From Mytilisepta virgata (Eukaryota > Mollusca > Bivalvia > Mytilida > Mytilidae), in contig CM051516.1 of NCBI GenBank assembly GCA_028015205.1, positions 62,004,230 through 62,068,229 on the forward strand: DNA of 64,000 bases. Direction: 5' to 3'. Numbering within the stretch: position 1 is the stretch's first letter; the number at the start of each line of letters is the position of its first letter. Shown piece by piece: positions 1-7,601 of this stretch. Under the pieces are notes generated by a model. It did not search any database. It had not been told where the DNA came from and worked only from the letters and a program-made list of their open reading frames with translations. Made by a program: the position numbers and the translations under genes.

Positions 1-308
1 TCCTAACCCCAACCATAACTCTAACCCTAACCCTAACCCTAACCCCAACCCTAGTCCTAAACCTAACCCTAACTCTAACACTAACCATAGCTCTAACCCC
101 TAACCCTAACACTAACCCTAACACTAACTTAACACTAAACCTAACCCTAACTCTAGCCCTAACTCTAACCCTAATGCTAACCCTACCATAATCCCTTACT
201 CTAACCCTAAACCTAACTTAACCCTAACCATGACCCTAAACCTAACTCTAACCCTAACACTAACCCTAACTCTTACCTAACCCTAACATAATCTTAACCT
301 TAATCCTA
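1..308. repeat. Degenerate telomere-like CCCTAA repeat, copy 1
   Basis: Almost wholly variants of CCCTAA (CCCTAA, ACCTAA, CTCTAA, CACTAA, CCCCAA). The C-rich strand runs 5' to 3' into the window, as at the left end of a chromosome with TTAGGG telomeres. The repeats are too divergent to be active telomere, so this is a subtelomeric or interstitial array. The block recurs 410 bp later with few changes. Confidence 0.9.
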
Positions 309-428
309 GGTCTTGTTCTATTTTTGTTTAGTTTATTCATTTTTTTTATACTTTTATATTCCGATTCATTGTATCTTTAGATTTCGAATTTCAATGAAGT
401 GAGTGGAAAATGAAGACTAGAAGTTTAA
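309..428. other. AT-rich spacer between the two telomere-like blocks
   Basis: This 120-bp stretch has no CCCTAA units and is T-rich. With the preceding block it forms a 410-bp unit, but the spacer is not repeated after the second block. I see no gene in it. Confidence 0.6.
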
Positions 429-745
429 CTCTAACCCTAATCCTAACCCTAACCCCAACCCTAGTCCTAAACCTAACCCTAACTCTAACACTAACCATAG
501 CTCTAACCCCTAACCCTAACACTAACCCTAACACTAACTTAACACTAAACCTAACCCTAACTCTAGCCCTTACTCTAACCCTAATGCTAACCCTACCCTA
601 ATCCCTTACTCTAACCCTAAACCTAACTTAACCATAACCATGACCCTAAACCTAACTCTAACCCTAACACTAACCCTAACTCTTACCTAACCCTAACATA
701 ATCTTAACCTTAATCCTAAATCTAACCTTATCCTAACTTAACCCT
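429..745. repeat. Degenerate telomere-like CCCTAA repeat, copy 2
   Basis: Near-identical to the block at 19-308 with a constant offset of 410 bp, including the same irregular variants in the same order. This shows duplication of an already degenerate array rather than independent telomerase addition. A 63-codon reading frame across it is only translated repeat. Confidence 0.9.
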
Positions 746-856
746 AATCCTAACACTAGTACCACTTCAAATTCATCCGGGATTTAGCCCAAGATTGGGT
801 TAGACTTTGAAACATGAATTTGAAGCAGGCTGGTAAGCAGAACTAGTGTTAGGGTA
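745..856. repeat. Imperfect inverted repeat at the edge of the telomere-like array
   Basis: Outer arms (about 747-760 and 842-855, core AACACTAGT/ACTAGTGTT) and inner arms (765-776 CTTCAAATTCAT and 814-825 ATGAATTTGAAG) are reverse complements. They enclose a shorter TAGCCCA/TGGGTTA pair. The whole could fold into a hairpin of about 110 nt. The outer arms include telomere-like CCTAA/TTAGG. Confidence 0.7.
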
Positions 857-1087
857 AACGTTTGTCATAAGGGTGCTTTCATTCAGGTCCGCGTTACGTG
901 GGCGCAGCCATCTTTGATGTCCATCGTTACATCAACGAGACCCAGAGGTGACTTATAACGAAACAGTAAGAATCCCACCTCCTCCTCCTCCACAGCAGCA
1001 GCAGCAGCAACAACTAACAGCGACCACCACCAGGAGCAGCAGCAGCAGCGAAAAGTGACAAGTAGCCCCCTAAAAACCGAAATGAGC
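857..1087. other. Spacer with CTC/CAG microsatellite
   Basis: No supportable gene. Positions 974-1049 hold CTC and CAG/CAA trinucleotide runs; minus-strand frames here are low-complexity artefacts. Confidence 0.6.
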
Positions 1088-1645
1088 ACGTGAGTACAGT
1101 CATGAGTAGCGATGAACAGCAAAGAACAGCATAGAGCAATTAAATGGACCGTCGTTGTTAAGGCAGTTGCTCAGGACACCCCTCCGTTGATCTATTGGTG
1201 ACAGCATCACTTGGAGGTAAGGGGACATAATCCAATCCAACCTTTGGTCCTCACAGAAAACATCACCCACAGATGAGTAGAGCGGGATAAGGGGAGATAA
1301 TCCAATAGTTGACTTCGTATACTCTCGGACTTCGACATAACAGTGAGAGTATCAGACCCTAGAGACCGATGAAAGATCCAGAGACGACCGGAAAGTGCGG
1401 GAAAAGGGGAGATAACCAAATAGTCCCATTGTACTGCATATACTGTCGGACCTCGACATAACTGGCAGGAAAGAACAGCATAGAACAAGACAAGAGCAGC
1501 GTGGACCAAGAGAAGAACAAACTGAGATCAGTGCAGAGCTGCGATGAGCAGCGAAGAGCAGCATGGATCAATAGAATACCAATATGCGTACAGTGCAGAA
1601 CAGTGATGAACAGCAAAGAACAGCATGGAGTAAGAGAAGAACAGC
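1088..1645. repeat. Degenerate tandem repeats with CAGCA and GGGGAGATAA motifs
   Basis: Two interleaved patterns are visible. One is GATGAACAGCAAAGAACAGCA-like (about 1105-1130, 1470-1570, 1600-1650). The other is a unit of about 110 bp with AAGGGGAGATAA followed by CTCGGACTTCGACATAAC (near 1217, 1290 and 1404). The overlapping minus-strand frames are translations of these repeats and look spurious. The GGGGAGATAA motif returns in inverted orientation at 7445-7560, on the other side of the polymerase gene. Confidence 0.65.
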
Positions 1646-1907
1646 AACATCACTTTCCTCTGTAAGCTGAATATCAGAAAGTGTAATATGAGTGTAAATT
1701 CAGTTGACAAATTTTATAATTATTTTAACTATTTTTGTTAAAAGATAGTTTATTTTTTTCCAAACACTTTACCCACTATGATCCGCGGTCAGGGCTTTTA
1801 ACGACCTGACAACCCTCAACGAGAGGGTATCCCCTATCCGCCACCTGGGGGACGCGCTAGGCAGCTCTGTGGGTTGAGCCCCTGTGTTACATCACAGGTA
1901 CCTAGTT
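1646..1907. other. Intergenic stretch with a GC-richer block (1780-1895)
   Basis: The first part is AT-rich. At 1780-1895 there is a GC-richer segment (CCGCGGTCAGGG, then CCACCTGGGGGACGCGC) unlike its surroundings. It could be the end of a non-LTR element, but I cannot assign it. Confidence 0.4.
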
Positions 1908-2001
1908 CTTTTTTTTTTGTTAATTTTTTGTTAATTTTTTTTTCTTTTTTTTTTTTTTTTTTTTTTTCTTTTTTTTTCTTTTTTTTTCTTTTTTTTTTTT
2001 T

Positions 2002-2033
<32 letters not shown>

Positions 2034-2081
2034 TTTTTTTCTTTTTTTTTCTTTTTTTTTCTTTTTTTTTTTTTTTTTTTT
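1908..2081. repeat. T-rich tract with periodic C
   Basis: About 170 bp of almost pure T on the plus strand, broken by single C (or G) residues, often every tenth base (TTTTTTTTTC units). On the strand of the adjacent polymerase gene it is an A-rich tract starting 12 nt beyond its 3' hairpin. A 106-codon plus-strand frame is poly-Phe artefact. Confidence 0.9.
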
Positions 2082-2093
2082 GTTATCGGTTAA

Positions 2094-2119
2094 CAGACGA
2101 CTCTAAAAAGAGTGGTCTG
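2094..2119 (-). terminator. 3' stem-loop downstream of the polymerase gene, histone-like in form
   Basis: Arms 2094-2104 and 2109-2119 pair over 11 bp with one mismatch around a 4-nt loop. On the gene strand the core is ACTCT-TTTT-AGAGT. It begins about 65 nt past the stop codon, and no AATAAA lies between stop and A-tract. The layout (short stem, U-rich tetraloop, just after the stop) resembles replication-dependent histone mRNA 3' ends. It lacks the GG/CC base pairs of that consensus at the usual place, so its role as a 3'-end signal is inference. Confidence 0.45.
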
Positions 2120-2182
2120 TTCATACATCAAATGAAAAGCTTTCCCACTGTAATCAGTCGAGTCGGTAAGCCGTTCATCCGA

Positions 2183-5100
2183 TCAAATATCTAAGGGTGT
2201 CGTGGACACCCCGTCCGCCAAAACTTTACGTTTTGGATAAAAGTAGGAAAAGCCAGCTCGCTCTTGCAAGTATGTGTAGACTTGATTATCTACAGAACGA
2301 AACCCTCTGTTGGTTCCGGAGCCAGAGTTCTTTGACAGGAGAACGTCCATGTATTTTTCTTTGTTGATGTCGTTGGTTCTCTTGTTGACCCCTTTACAGC
2401 TGTACTTGGTTTCCTCTCCAAAGCAAAAGTACGTCTTGCTACACAAGGCAATCATCCCGTCACCACTGAATTCTGTCTTGAACAGTCCTGGAGTCCTCTT
2501 GTCCCAAGCAGCCAGTTGTGGTGTGTCAGTACGGGGAAACCAATTCTTCTTCTCTGCTTCAAAGCGCCGACGCAACTGCGGTTTGATTACTTCTTCCAAA
2601 CTGTCGCCAGAGAGAGCCATGTAGGCACTGTCGGTGTCCATTGCACAATACTGAAAATCACGGCGATCGACAAAGACGTCCATAAAATCGTAATAAAATT
2701 CCAACATCCGAAGCTTGGCGTACTGGTAAACGAAACAGCCAATGTGCATCGGCAGGTCCAGGTGTATGGTCTTCTTACTCATTTCCACCTCGAACGTTTT
2801 GTCACTCAGCTGGTTGCATCGCCGGAAAGAGGGATCTACGAGGTAGCGACTGATCTGGTGTTCCTGGCAGTAAATCACATCCGTGTGCCTTTCCTTGTTG
2901 GTCACCGTCTTGCCGTAGCTGGAATTTCCCCTCAGTTTCTCGTTTTCTGCAATTATCTTTTTATTTGGATCGGCATCTCCGGCTCGCCTGGCATTACTGA
3001 CTTGATCTCCAAAGGGTCTGAAACACGCCGACGGCGTGTACTCCACTACCTGGTAAATCCTGGTGACTTTCAGTCCGTGGTTGACGTACCATTTCAGCAA
3101 CGGGGATATTACCATGATCTTCTCTCCGAACATGCTGCCGATTAATGACTTTCTAGGCTGCGGCATGATTCCTTTTTTTTCGGCATAACTCTTCATGTGG
3201 TCCCCAATGTCGTCTCTGGACACGTTCACGTTCTTAAACACTGGAGGCATTTCTGCAAATTTTGCCTTTAGGTCCTCAGGTACGTGCAGGTCCACTTCCA
3301 AGGCACCAAACAACTTGTCCTCCATCACGGCTCTCATGATGTCGTCTTCGGTCATCGTGGCGAAACGATCGCAGGGTCTCTGCCTCTGGGACACGAAGGT
3401 CTTGATTCCTTGGTCTTCTTTCTTTAACCGGTCCCATTCGCACTCCCACATCTGTTTCACTTGGTAGTCGTTTTCTGTTATGTACTGTATTTTTTCTTGT
3501 GTAGTCTTGTATAATTCGTCCAGGCTCTTTCCGTTCAAAGGGTTTTCTGTCTTTCCCTGAGTCAGGCGACAACAATGTCCGTGCCACAGGCAGCCCTGGA
3601 ACTCGTAAACTGTATTAGTAGCTTTACAGTAACCATCCACGGGAAGGCGCCGACGTCCGATCAGTTTTTCCGTATCGTTCCCCTGGTGATGTATGTGGTG
3701 TCCTGTCTCCTTGGCTTCCCATTCCAACCACTCGATAGCCATTCGTTCGTACCTTCGAGGTGTCTGTCTTTTAAAATCGTCCTCGCTCTTGCGACGGACG
3801 AAGTGACCCGTTGGCATATCCTGCATGATGCTCCACAAATACAAGGCGTTGGCGTCCACACCGTAGATCTTCTTGCACGGTTTTGGGTCTTGGTATTCTG
3901 CAGGACGAATGAAGGTCTGGTCTTTCTCGTGGTATCTGTGGAAGACGATGCTGGGTCCACCCACTATGTTGTCTTTGTACAACTCGTACAGATCTTTATT
4001 CTTCTCGTCCGGGACGGTGAAATAATCGGTCAGACCATCGAACATGGTTTTCAATGTAAGTCCCGGTACGCTGATGCCGTGTTTAAACATGTCCACATTC
4101 AATCCTTTGTAATATACAAACATCTTCTCGATGGCTTCCAGCATGGGCTCCACATCTTTGTTGTTGTACCATATCAGAAACTCTTTCATGTTCTTCATGT
4201 TCTTTTCCTGCCAGACTTCCCGACACAGCTGGTACTCTTCTGGTGCAATGTTCTCGTTTTTCAGCGTACTGAAAAACGCCTGGTGTGGTGGTAACTCCGT
4301 CACTGCCAACTTGTCTAAACCGGTCATCCACTCGTATGGAAAAAACCCTTTCTCTTCCGTACAGCCGTAGGCTTTCAGAAACTGGGAGTAACTAAATCCG
4401 GGAGCCAGGTAGTTGGTGATGTCCAAAAATTTCAACTTCTCCGTCTTGATGCACATGAAATTGTTGTTGCGTTTCACGGTATACTTTATCTTGTGACTTT
4501 CCACCAGACGAGTGAAGAAATCTATCTTCATGGCGTTCACGTCGTATTTCCCGGTGTTGAAGCCAATCACGGGTAATTCTTGGAGATGTCGTTCCAGTTG
4601 CTGCTTTAACTTGTACAGGTGATGTTTCTTTTCCTGGCGTTCTCGCACTTCGTCGTCTTGGTATTCTTCCAGGTCCCTGTCCAGTCTCTCTTGGATCTCT
4701 TCAAAGACACCAGCATACCTGGGCATCAGTAAGCGAAAGGCTTTGTCACTGATTTCTGTCAAATGGATCAAACAAGAATCCACGGTTTCACTGCTATCGC
4801 CTTCCGACACGAAACAAACTGGCTCTGTAAACTCCGGTACGTTGGAACACACGGAGACGCTGAGCAAAACGTGCTGGCTGGTCCATTCCAATTTATCCGA
4901 CCTTGGTTTGTCTGTGGGTTGAAGCATCGCCTCTATATCGTAAGTGGCTCTGTAAAGGTAATATCTGGCTTCTACCGGGACTTGGATTCCTTCGTCCTCC
5001 AAACGTTCAAACACGGTCTGTGGTGTATGGTACACGCCGCCGGGATATTTGTACAGGACGTCACCGGTGCAGGTTCTCTCGTGTCTGTGTAAGTGCCCTA

Positions 5101-6583
5101 CATGCTTCCACAACTGGTCACATTTGGAACATAGGTAACTGTGACTGTATTTCTCCATGTCGCTGACATAACTGAAATGGTTGTCGTACAAATTCAGGTT
5201 CATGGTGTCCTGGAAACTGTAGGGAGAACGTCGTACCAATCTCGCCGCTATATCGCCATCTTCTGTCTCTTGCAAATCGTACACACAGATGTTTAGTTGG
5301 AACAGTGGTTCGATGTACGCCAAATCGTCTAAACAAATACCTTTGAAATCACAGCCGGACATTTCTGTCTTCTCCAAATATTGTCGATGGTAAGTCTTGG
5401 CAGGTACTTCTACGTCTTTCACGGGAGCTCCACGGTGGACGGCCAAACACCGGAAAAAACACAGGTTGTCATCATATGGCCCATTGGATCCAGCAACCAG
5501 TGCGACGACACCACGGTTTTTCAAAATGAAGTCTGGTAACACGACTCTGGCTCCTATAGGGTGTTCCACCAACTTGTTGACATAGAACGTGGCATTTGTC
5601 AGTAAATGCACTACCCACTTGGTGTCGGGTCTCTGCTGCCGGATAAACTCCAAAATGTCGTGACGGCTCAATTCTTCCAAAAACTTTTCTAGGTCTTCTT
5701 CATTTCTAATCAGGTGTGGTACATCGAAAAATCTGGCGTTGTTCTGGCTGGAATGGAAGTATCTTAGTTCTCCGGTCTCTACGTTCCTCAGTACAAATCC
5801 AAACGACACGTTGATCTTGAAGGCCGTGGTCTGGAGTTCGAAAATGTGGCGAACCATGTCAGAAAAGGTGGCGGTTGTAATCTCGTTCAACGTAAAGTTG
5901 AACCGATCCTGGACACGGTTGCCGGTATTTTCTTCTGTCCGGATGGACTGCCAGTGTCTCAGGTACAAAACCCTGGTATCGGGATCTTCTGGTAAAACGT
6001 CTGGTTGAGATGGACTGGCTGGACTCTCAGGTGGCGACACTGTCCTGCGTCTTTTTGCACTGGGGCCAGGTAGTGGCGAGGCTGGTCTCTTGACTGGTTT
6101 CTTCATCCTGGGCTTGGCATCTGGCTTTGTATGCAACAATCTGTGGCGAGCAAGGTTGTCCAATCTGTTGAAGTACTGCCCACAGTCTGGACACGTCAGG
6201 GTGTACTGGTGGGACTCCTGGTGGCGATTCCGGATGTCGGCCCTGGCAAACTCCTTTCCACATACCTGGCAGGCAAAGGACTGGACTGGATCTGGCTTTC
6301 CAGGCTCACTCTGCTGGTGGGTAGCTTCGTGACGCTTCCTGGCATCTGGCCTGGCAAATTCCTTTCCACATACCTGGCAGGCAAGGGACTGGACTGGATC
6401 TGGCTTTCCAGGCTCAATCTGCTGGTGGGACTCCTGGTGGCGTTTCCGGTTGTCGGCCCTGGCAAACTCTTTTCCACATACCTGGCAGGAATACGTCTGG
6501 GACGAGGCAGCATGGGTCTTCTGGTGGCGAAGCAGGTTTCTCTTCTCGGTAAAGGTCTTACCGCACTTCTCACAAGAGAACAT
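2183..6583 (-). CDS. Zinc-finger/OTU-like family B DNA polymerase of mobile-element or virus type
   Basis: Intact intronless ORF of 1466 codons, ATG at 6583 with A at -3. Domains in order: five C2H2 fingers (residues 4-24, 33-53, 69-89, 105-125, 131-151); a basic Pro-rich linker (152-200) with a KRRR patch; a conserved-looking unassigned region (205-355); an OTU-like Cys protease motif (D372, C375 in DDNLCFFR, H469 in YDNHFSYV); a C2HC finger (C485, C488, H501, C505); the 3'-5' exonuclease (ExoI D549-x-E551, ExoII N676/D681, ExoIII Y806/D810); palm motif A (D910 in DANALYL); a Vsr-like insert (VDGYC...VYEFQGCLWHGHCC, 982-1005); motif B (K1216-N1220-S-x-Y-G); motif C (MDTDS, D1316/D1318); and KxY (K1383/Y1385). 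Every catalytic motif I can score is present, so it may be active. The PolB class is that of Polinton/adintovirus-like and organellar polymerases, usually protein-primed. No integrase, capsid, ATPase or maturation protease frame lies nearby, so this is a solo polymerase or the remnant of a larger element. It is more GC-rich than the flanks, suggesting a recent arrival. Confidence 0.93.
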   Translation of the reverse strand: MFSCEKCGKTFTEKRNLLRHQKTHAASSQTYSCQVCGKEFARADNRKRHQESHQQIEPGKPDPVQSLACQVCGKEFARPDARKRHEATHQQSEPGKPDPVQSFACQVCGKEFARADIRNRHQESHQYTLTCPDCGQYFNRLDNLARHRLLHTKPDAKPRMKKPVKRPASPLPGPSAKRRRTVSPPESPASPSQPDVLPEDPDTRVLYLRHWQSIRTEENTGNRVQDRFNFTLNEITTATFSDMVRHIFELQTTAFKINVSFGFVLRNVETGELRYFHSSQNNARFFDVPHLIRNEEDLEKFLEELSRHDILEFIRQQRPDTKWVVHLLTNATFYVNKLVEHPIGARVVLPDFILKNRGVVALVAGSNGPYDDNLCFFRCLAVHRGAPVKDVEVPAKTYHRQYLEKTEMSGCDFKGICLDDLAYIEPLFQLNICVYDLQETEDGDIAARLVRRSPYSFQDTMNLNLYDNHFSYVSDMEKYSHSYLCSKCDQLWKHVGHLHRHERTCTGDVLYKYPGGVYHTPQTVFERLEDEGIQVPVEARYYLYRATYDIEAMLQPTDKPRSDKLEWTSQHVLLSVSVCSNVPEFTEPVCFVSEGDSSETVDSCLIHLTEISDKAFRLLMPRYAGVFEEIQERLDRDLEEYQDDEVRERQEKKHHLYKLKQQLERHLQELPVIGFNTGKYDVNAMKIDFFTRLVESHKIKYTVKRNNNFMCIKTEKLKFLDITNYLAPGFSYSQFLKAYGCTEEKGFFPYEWMTGLDKLAVTELPPHQAFFSTLKNENIAPEEYQLCREVWQEKNMKNMKEFLIWYNNKDVEPMLEAIEKMFVYYKGLNVDMFKHGISVPGLTLKTMFDGLTDYFTVPDEKNKDLYELYKDNIVGGPSIVFHRYHEKDQTFIRPAEYQDPKPCKKIYGVDANALYLWSIMQDMPTGHFVRRKSEDDFKRQTPRRYERMAIEWLEWEAKETGHHIHHQGNDTEKLIGRRRLPVDGYCKATNTVYEFQGCLWHGHCCRLTQGKTENPLNGKSLDELYKTTQEKIQYITENDYQVKQMWECEWDRLKKEDQGIKTFVSQRQRPCDRFATMTEDDIMRAVMEDKLFGALEVDLHVPEDLKAKFAEMPPVFKNVNVSRDDIGDHMKSYAEKKGIMPQPRKSLIGSMFGEKIMVISPLLKWYVNHGLKVTRIYQVVEYTPSACFRPFGDQVSNARRAGDADPNKKIIAENEKLRGNSSYGKTVTNKERHTDVIYCQEHQISRYLVDPSFRRCNQLSDKTFEVEMSKKTIHLDLPMHIGCFVYQYAKLRMLEFYYDFMDVFVDRRDFQYCAMDTDSAYMALSGDSLEEVIKPQLRRRFEAEKKNWFPRTDTPQLAAWDKRTPGLFKTEFSGDGMIALCSKTYFCFGEETKYSCKGVNKRTNDINKEKYMDVLLSKNSGSGTNRGFRSVDNQVYTYLQERAGFSYFYPKRKVLADGVSTTPLDI
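6209..6487 (-). repeat. 108-bp tandem repeat encoding fingers 2-4
   Basis: Inside the polymerase gene, residues 33-125 consist of three 36-residue units, each a C2H2 finger (QVCGKEFAR core) plus an EPGKPDPVQS-type linker after units 1 and 2. DNA identity between units is high, so the finger array expanded recently by in-frame tandem duplication. Confidence 0.85.
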
Positions 6584-6630
6584 GGTCGTTACCTTATCAA
6601 AGGTTCAAGACGAAATGAGAGGTTCTGCAC

Positions 6631-6642
6631 TGTATATATAGC
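6631..6642 (-). promoter_or_regulatory. Putative TATA box of the polymerase gene
   Basis: Gene-strand sequence GCTATATATACA lies about 50 bp upstream of the ATG. A start site 25-30 bp downstream would give a 5' leader of roughly 25 nt. There is no splice acceptor near the ATG. Presence of a core promoter argues against this being only a reverse-transcribed mRNA copy. Confidence 0.55.
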
Positions 6643-6659
6643 CAGAACGCGGACGTAAA

Positions 6660-6790
6660 AGAGAGCACCCAAGGTGTCTTCGCTCACGGCCGCGTTCCCC
6701 GACATGTTTCAATCCGTTTTCTAATGGAAATTTCCATGACGTCACATTAACGGGATCCAACATGGATGCCTCCACGAACGCGGACCTGTA
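6660..6790. other. Upstream flank of the polymerase gene
   Basis: GC-moderate unique sequence containing one TGACGTCA site (about 6737-6744), a perfect CRE palindrome about 155 bp upstream of the ATG. No gene recognised; the overlapping minus-strand 110-codon frame has no recognisable features. Confidence 0.4.
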
Positions 6791-7075
6791 AGTGAGCACC
6801 CCCTCCGGAAATGGCCGAACATTCACGAAGAGTGAAAAATTGGTCCGAAGACGTCTAAATGGTTCCGAATGTTGGCGAAAACAACCGAATATAGGCGAAA
6901 GCCTGGAAATACTACTGAATTCTTCAGAAAATCCCAAGAATTATTAAAATAATTAGAAAATTTTTACTAAATGGTTCCAAAAACCAGAAAATCCCAAGAA
7001 TAAGTAAAATAGTTAGAAATTGTTTACTTAATGGTTCCAAAGACGTCCGAATACTTCAGAAAATACTTCAGAATA
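6791..7075. repeat. Degenerate repeats with TGGTTCCRAA motif
   Basis: Recurring pieces such as AATGGTTCCAAA, CAGAAAATCCCAAGAAT and AATACTTCAGAAAA appear two to three times. The clearest copies, at about 6925-6990 and 6990-7060, share a period near 65-70 bp. Confidence 0.6.
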
Positions 7076-7444
7076 ATTAAACTTAATGAAAAATATATTA
7101 CCTGTTAAAAAAAAAATTAAGAAAAATTAGAAAAAGAAAAAAATTTAAAAGAAAAAAAATTAAATTATTTAAATATATAAAAAAAATTAGAAAAAGAAAA
7201 AATTTAAAAGAAAAAAATTTAAAAGAAAAAAAATTAAATTATGTAAATATAAAAAAAAATTTAAATTAGATAATAAAAATTAAATAATGATAACAAAAAA
7301 AAAGAAAAAAAAAAGAAAAAATAAAAAAATTTAAAGAAAAAAAAATAAAAAAGAAGAAAAATTATAAAATAATAAAACAGAAGATAAAAAAAATTAGAAA
7401 AATAAAAAGAATTAAGTTTTAAGTTAAAAAGTAAATATATAGAA
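7076..7444. repeat. A-rich low-complexity tract
   Basis: About 370 bp strongly biased to A on the plus strand, built from AAAATTAGAAAAAG and AATTTAAAAGAAAA-like pieces. No reading frame or gene. Confidence 0.75.
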
Positions 7445-7565
7445 GAAAGGAAAAATTATCTCCCCCTTGTATTGTTGTAGGAGAAAAATCCTGGAAAATT
7501 ACCTCCCCTTTGTTGGAGGAGGAGAATCCTGGAAAAGTTATCTCCCCATTTATCTCCCCTTGGAG
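7445..7565. repeat. Cluster of TTATCTCCCC motifs
   Basis: Four variants of TTATCTCCCC occur (near 7455, 7500, 7538 and 7550), with GGAGAATCCTGGAAAA between them. They are the inverse orientation of the three GGGGAGATAA motifs at 1217-1415. The motif is, as I recall, common in mollusc non-coding DNA, so the symmetry may be chance. Confidence 0.55.
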
Positions 7566-7601
7566 GAGCTCATTTTGGACTTCCGTCAATGTAGAAAACC
7601 A

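Noticed and set aside
410..601. 63-codon Thr/Leu-rich frame
   Set aside because: Direct translation of CCCTAA-type repeats.
883..1710. Several overlapping minus-strand frames of 60-100 codons
   Set aside because: They overlap one another in different frames across degenerate tandem repeats and show no domain.
1874..2194. 106-codon plus-strand frame
   Set aside because: Poly-Phe from a T tract; antisense to the polymerase 3' region.
2310..6658. Many plus-strand and minus-strand frames inside the polymerase gene, including one of 239 codons and one of 209 codons
   Set aside because: Shadows of the 1466-codon gene, which alone carries ordered catalytic motifs.
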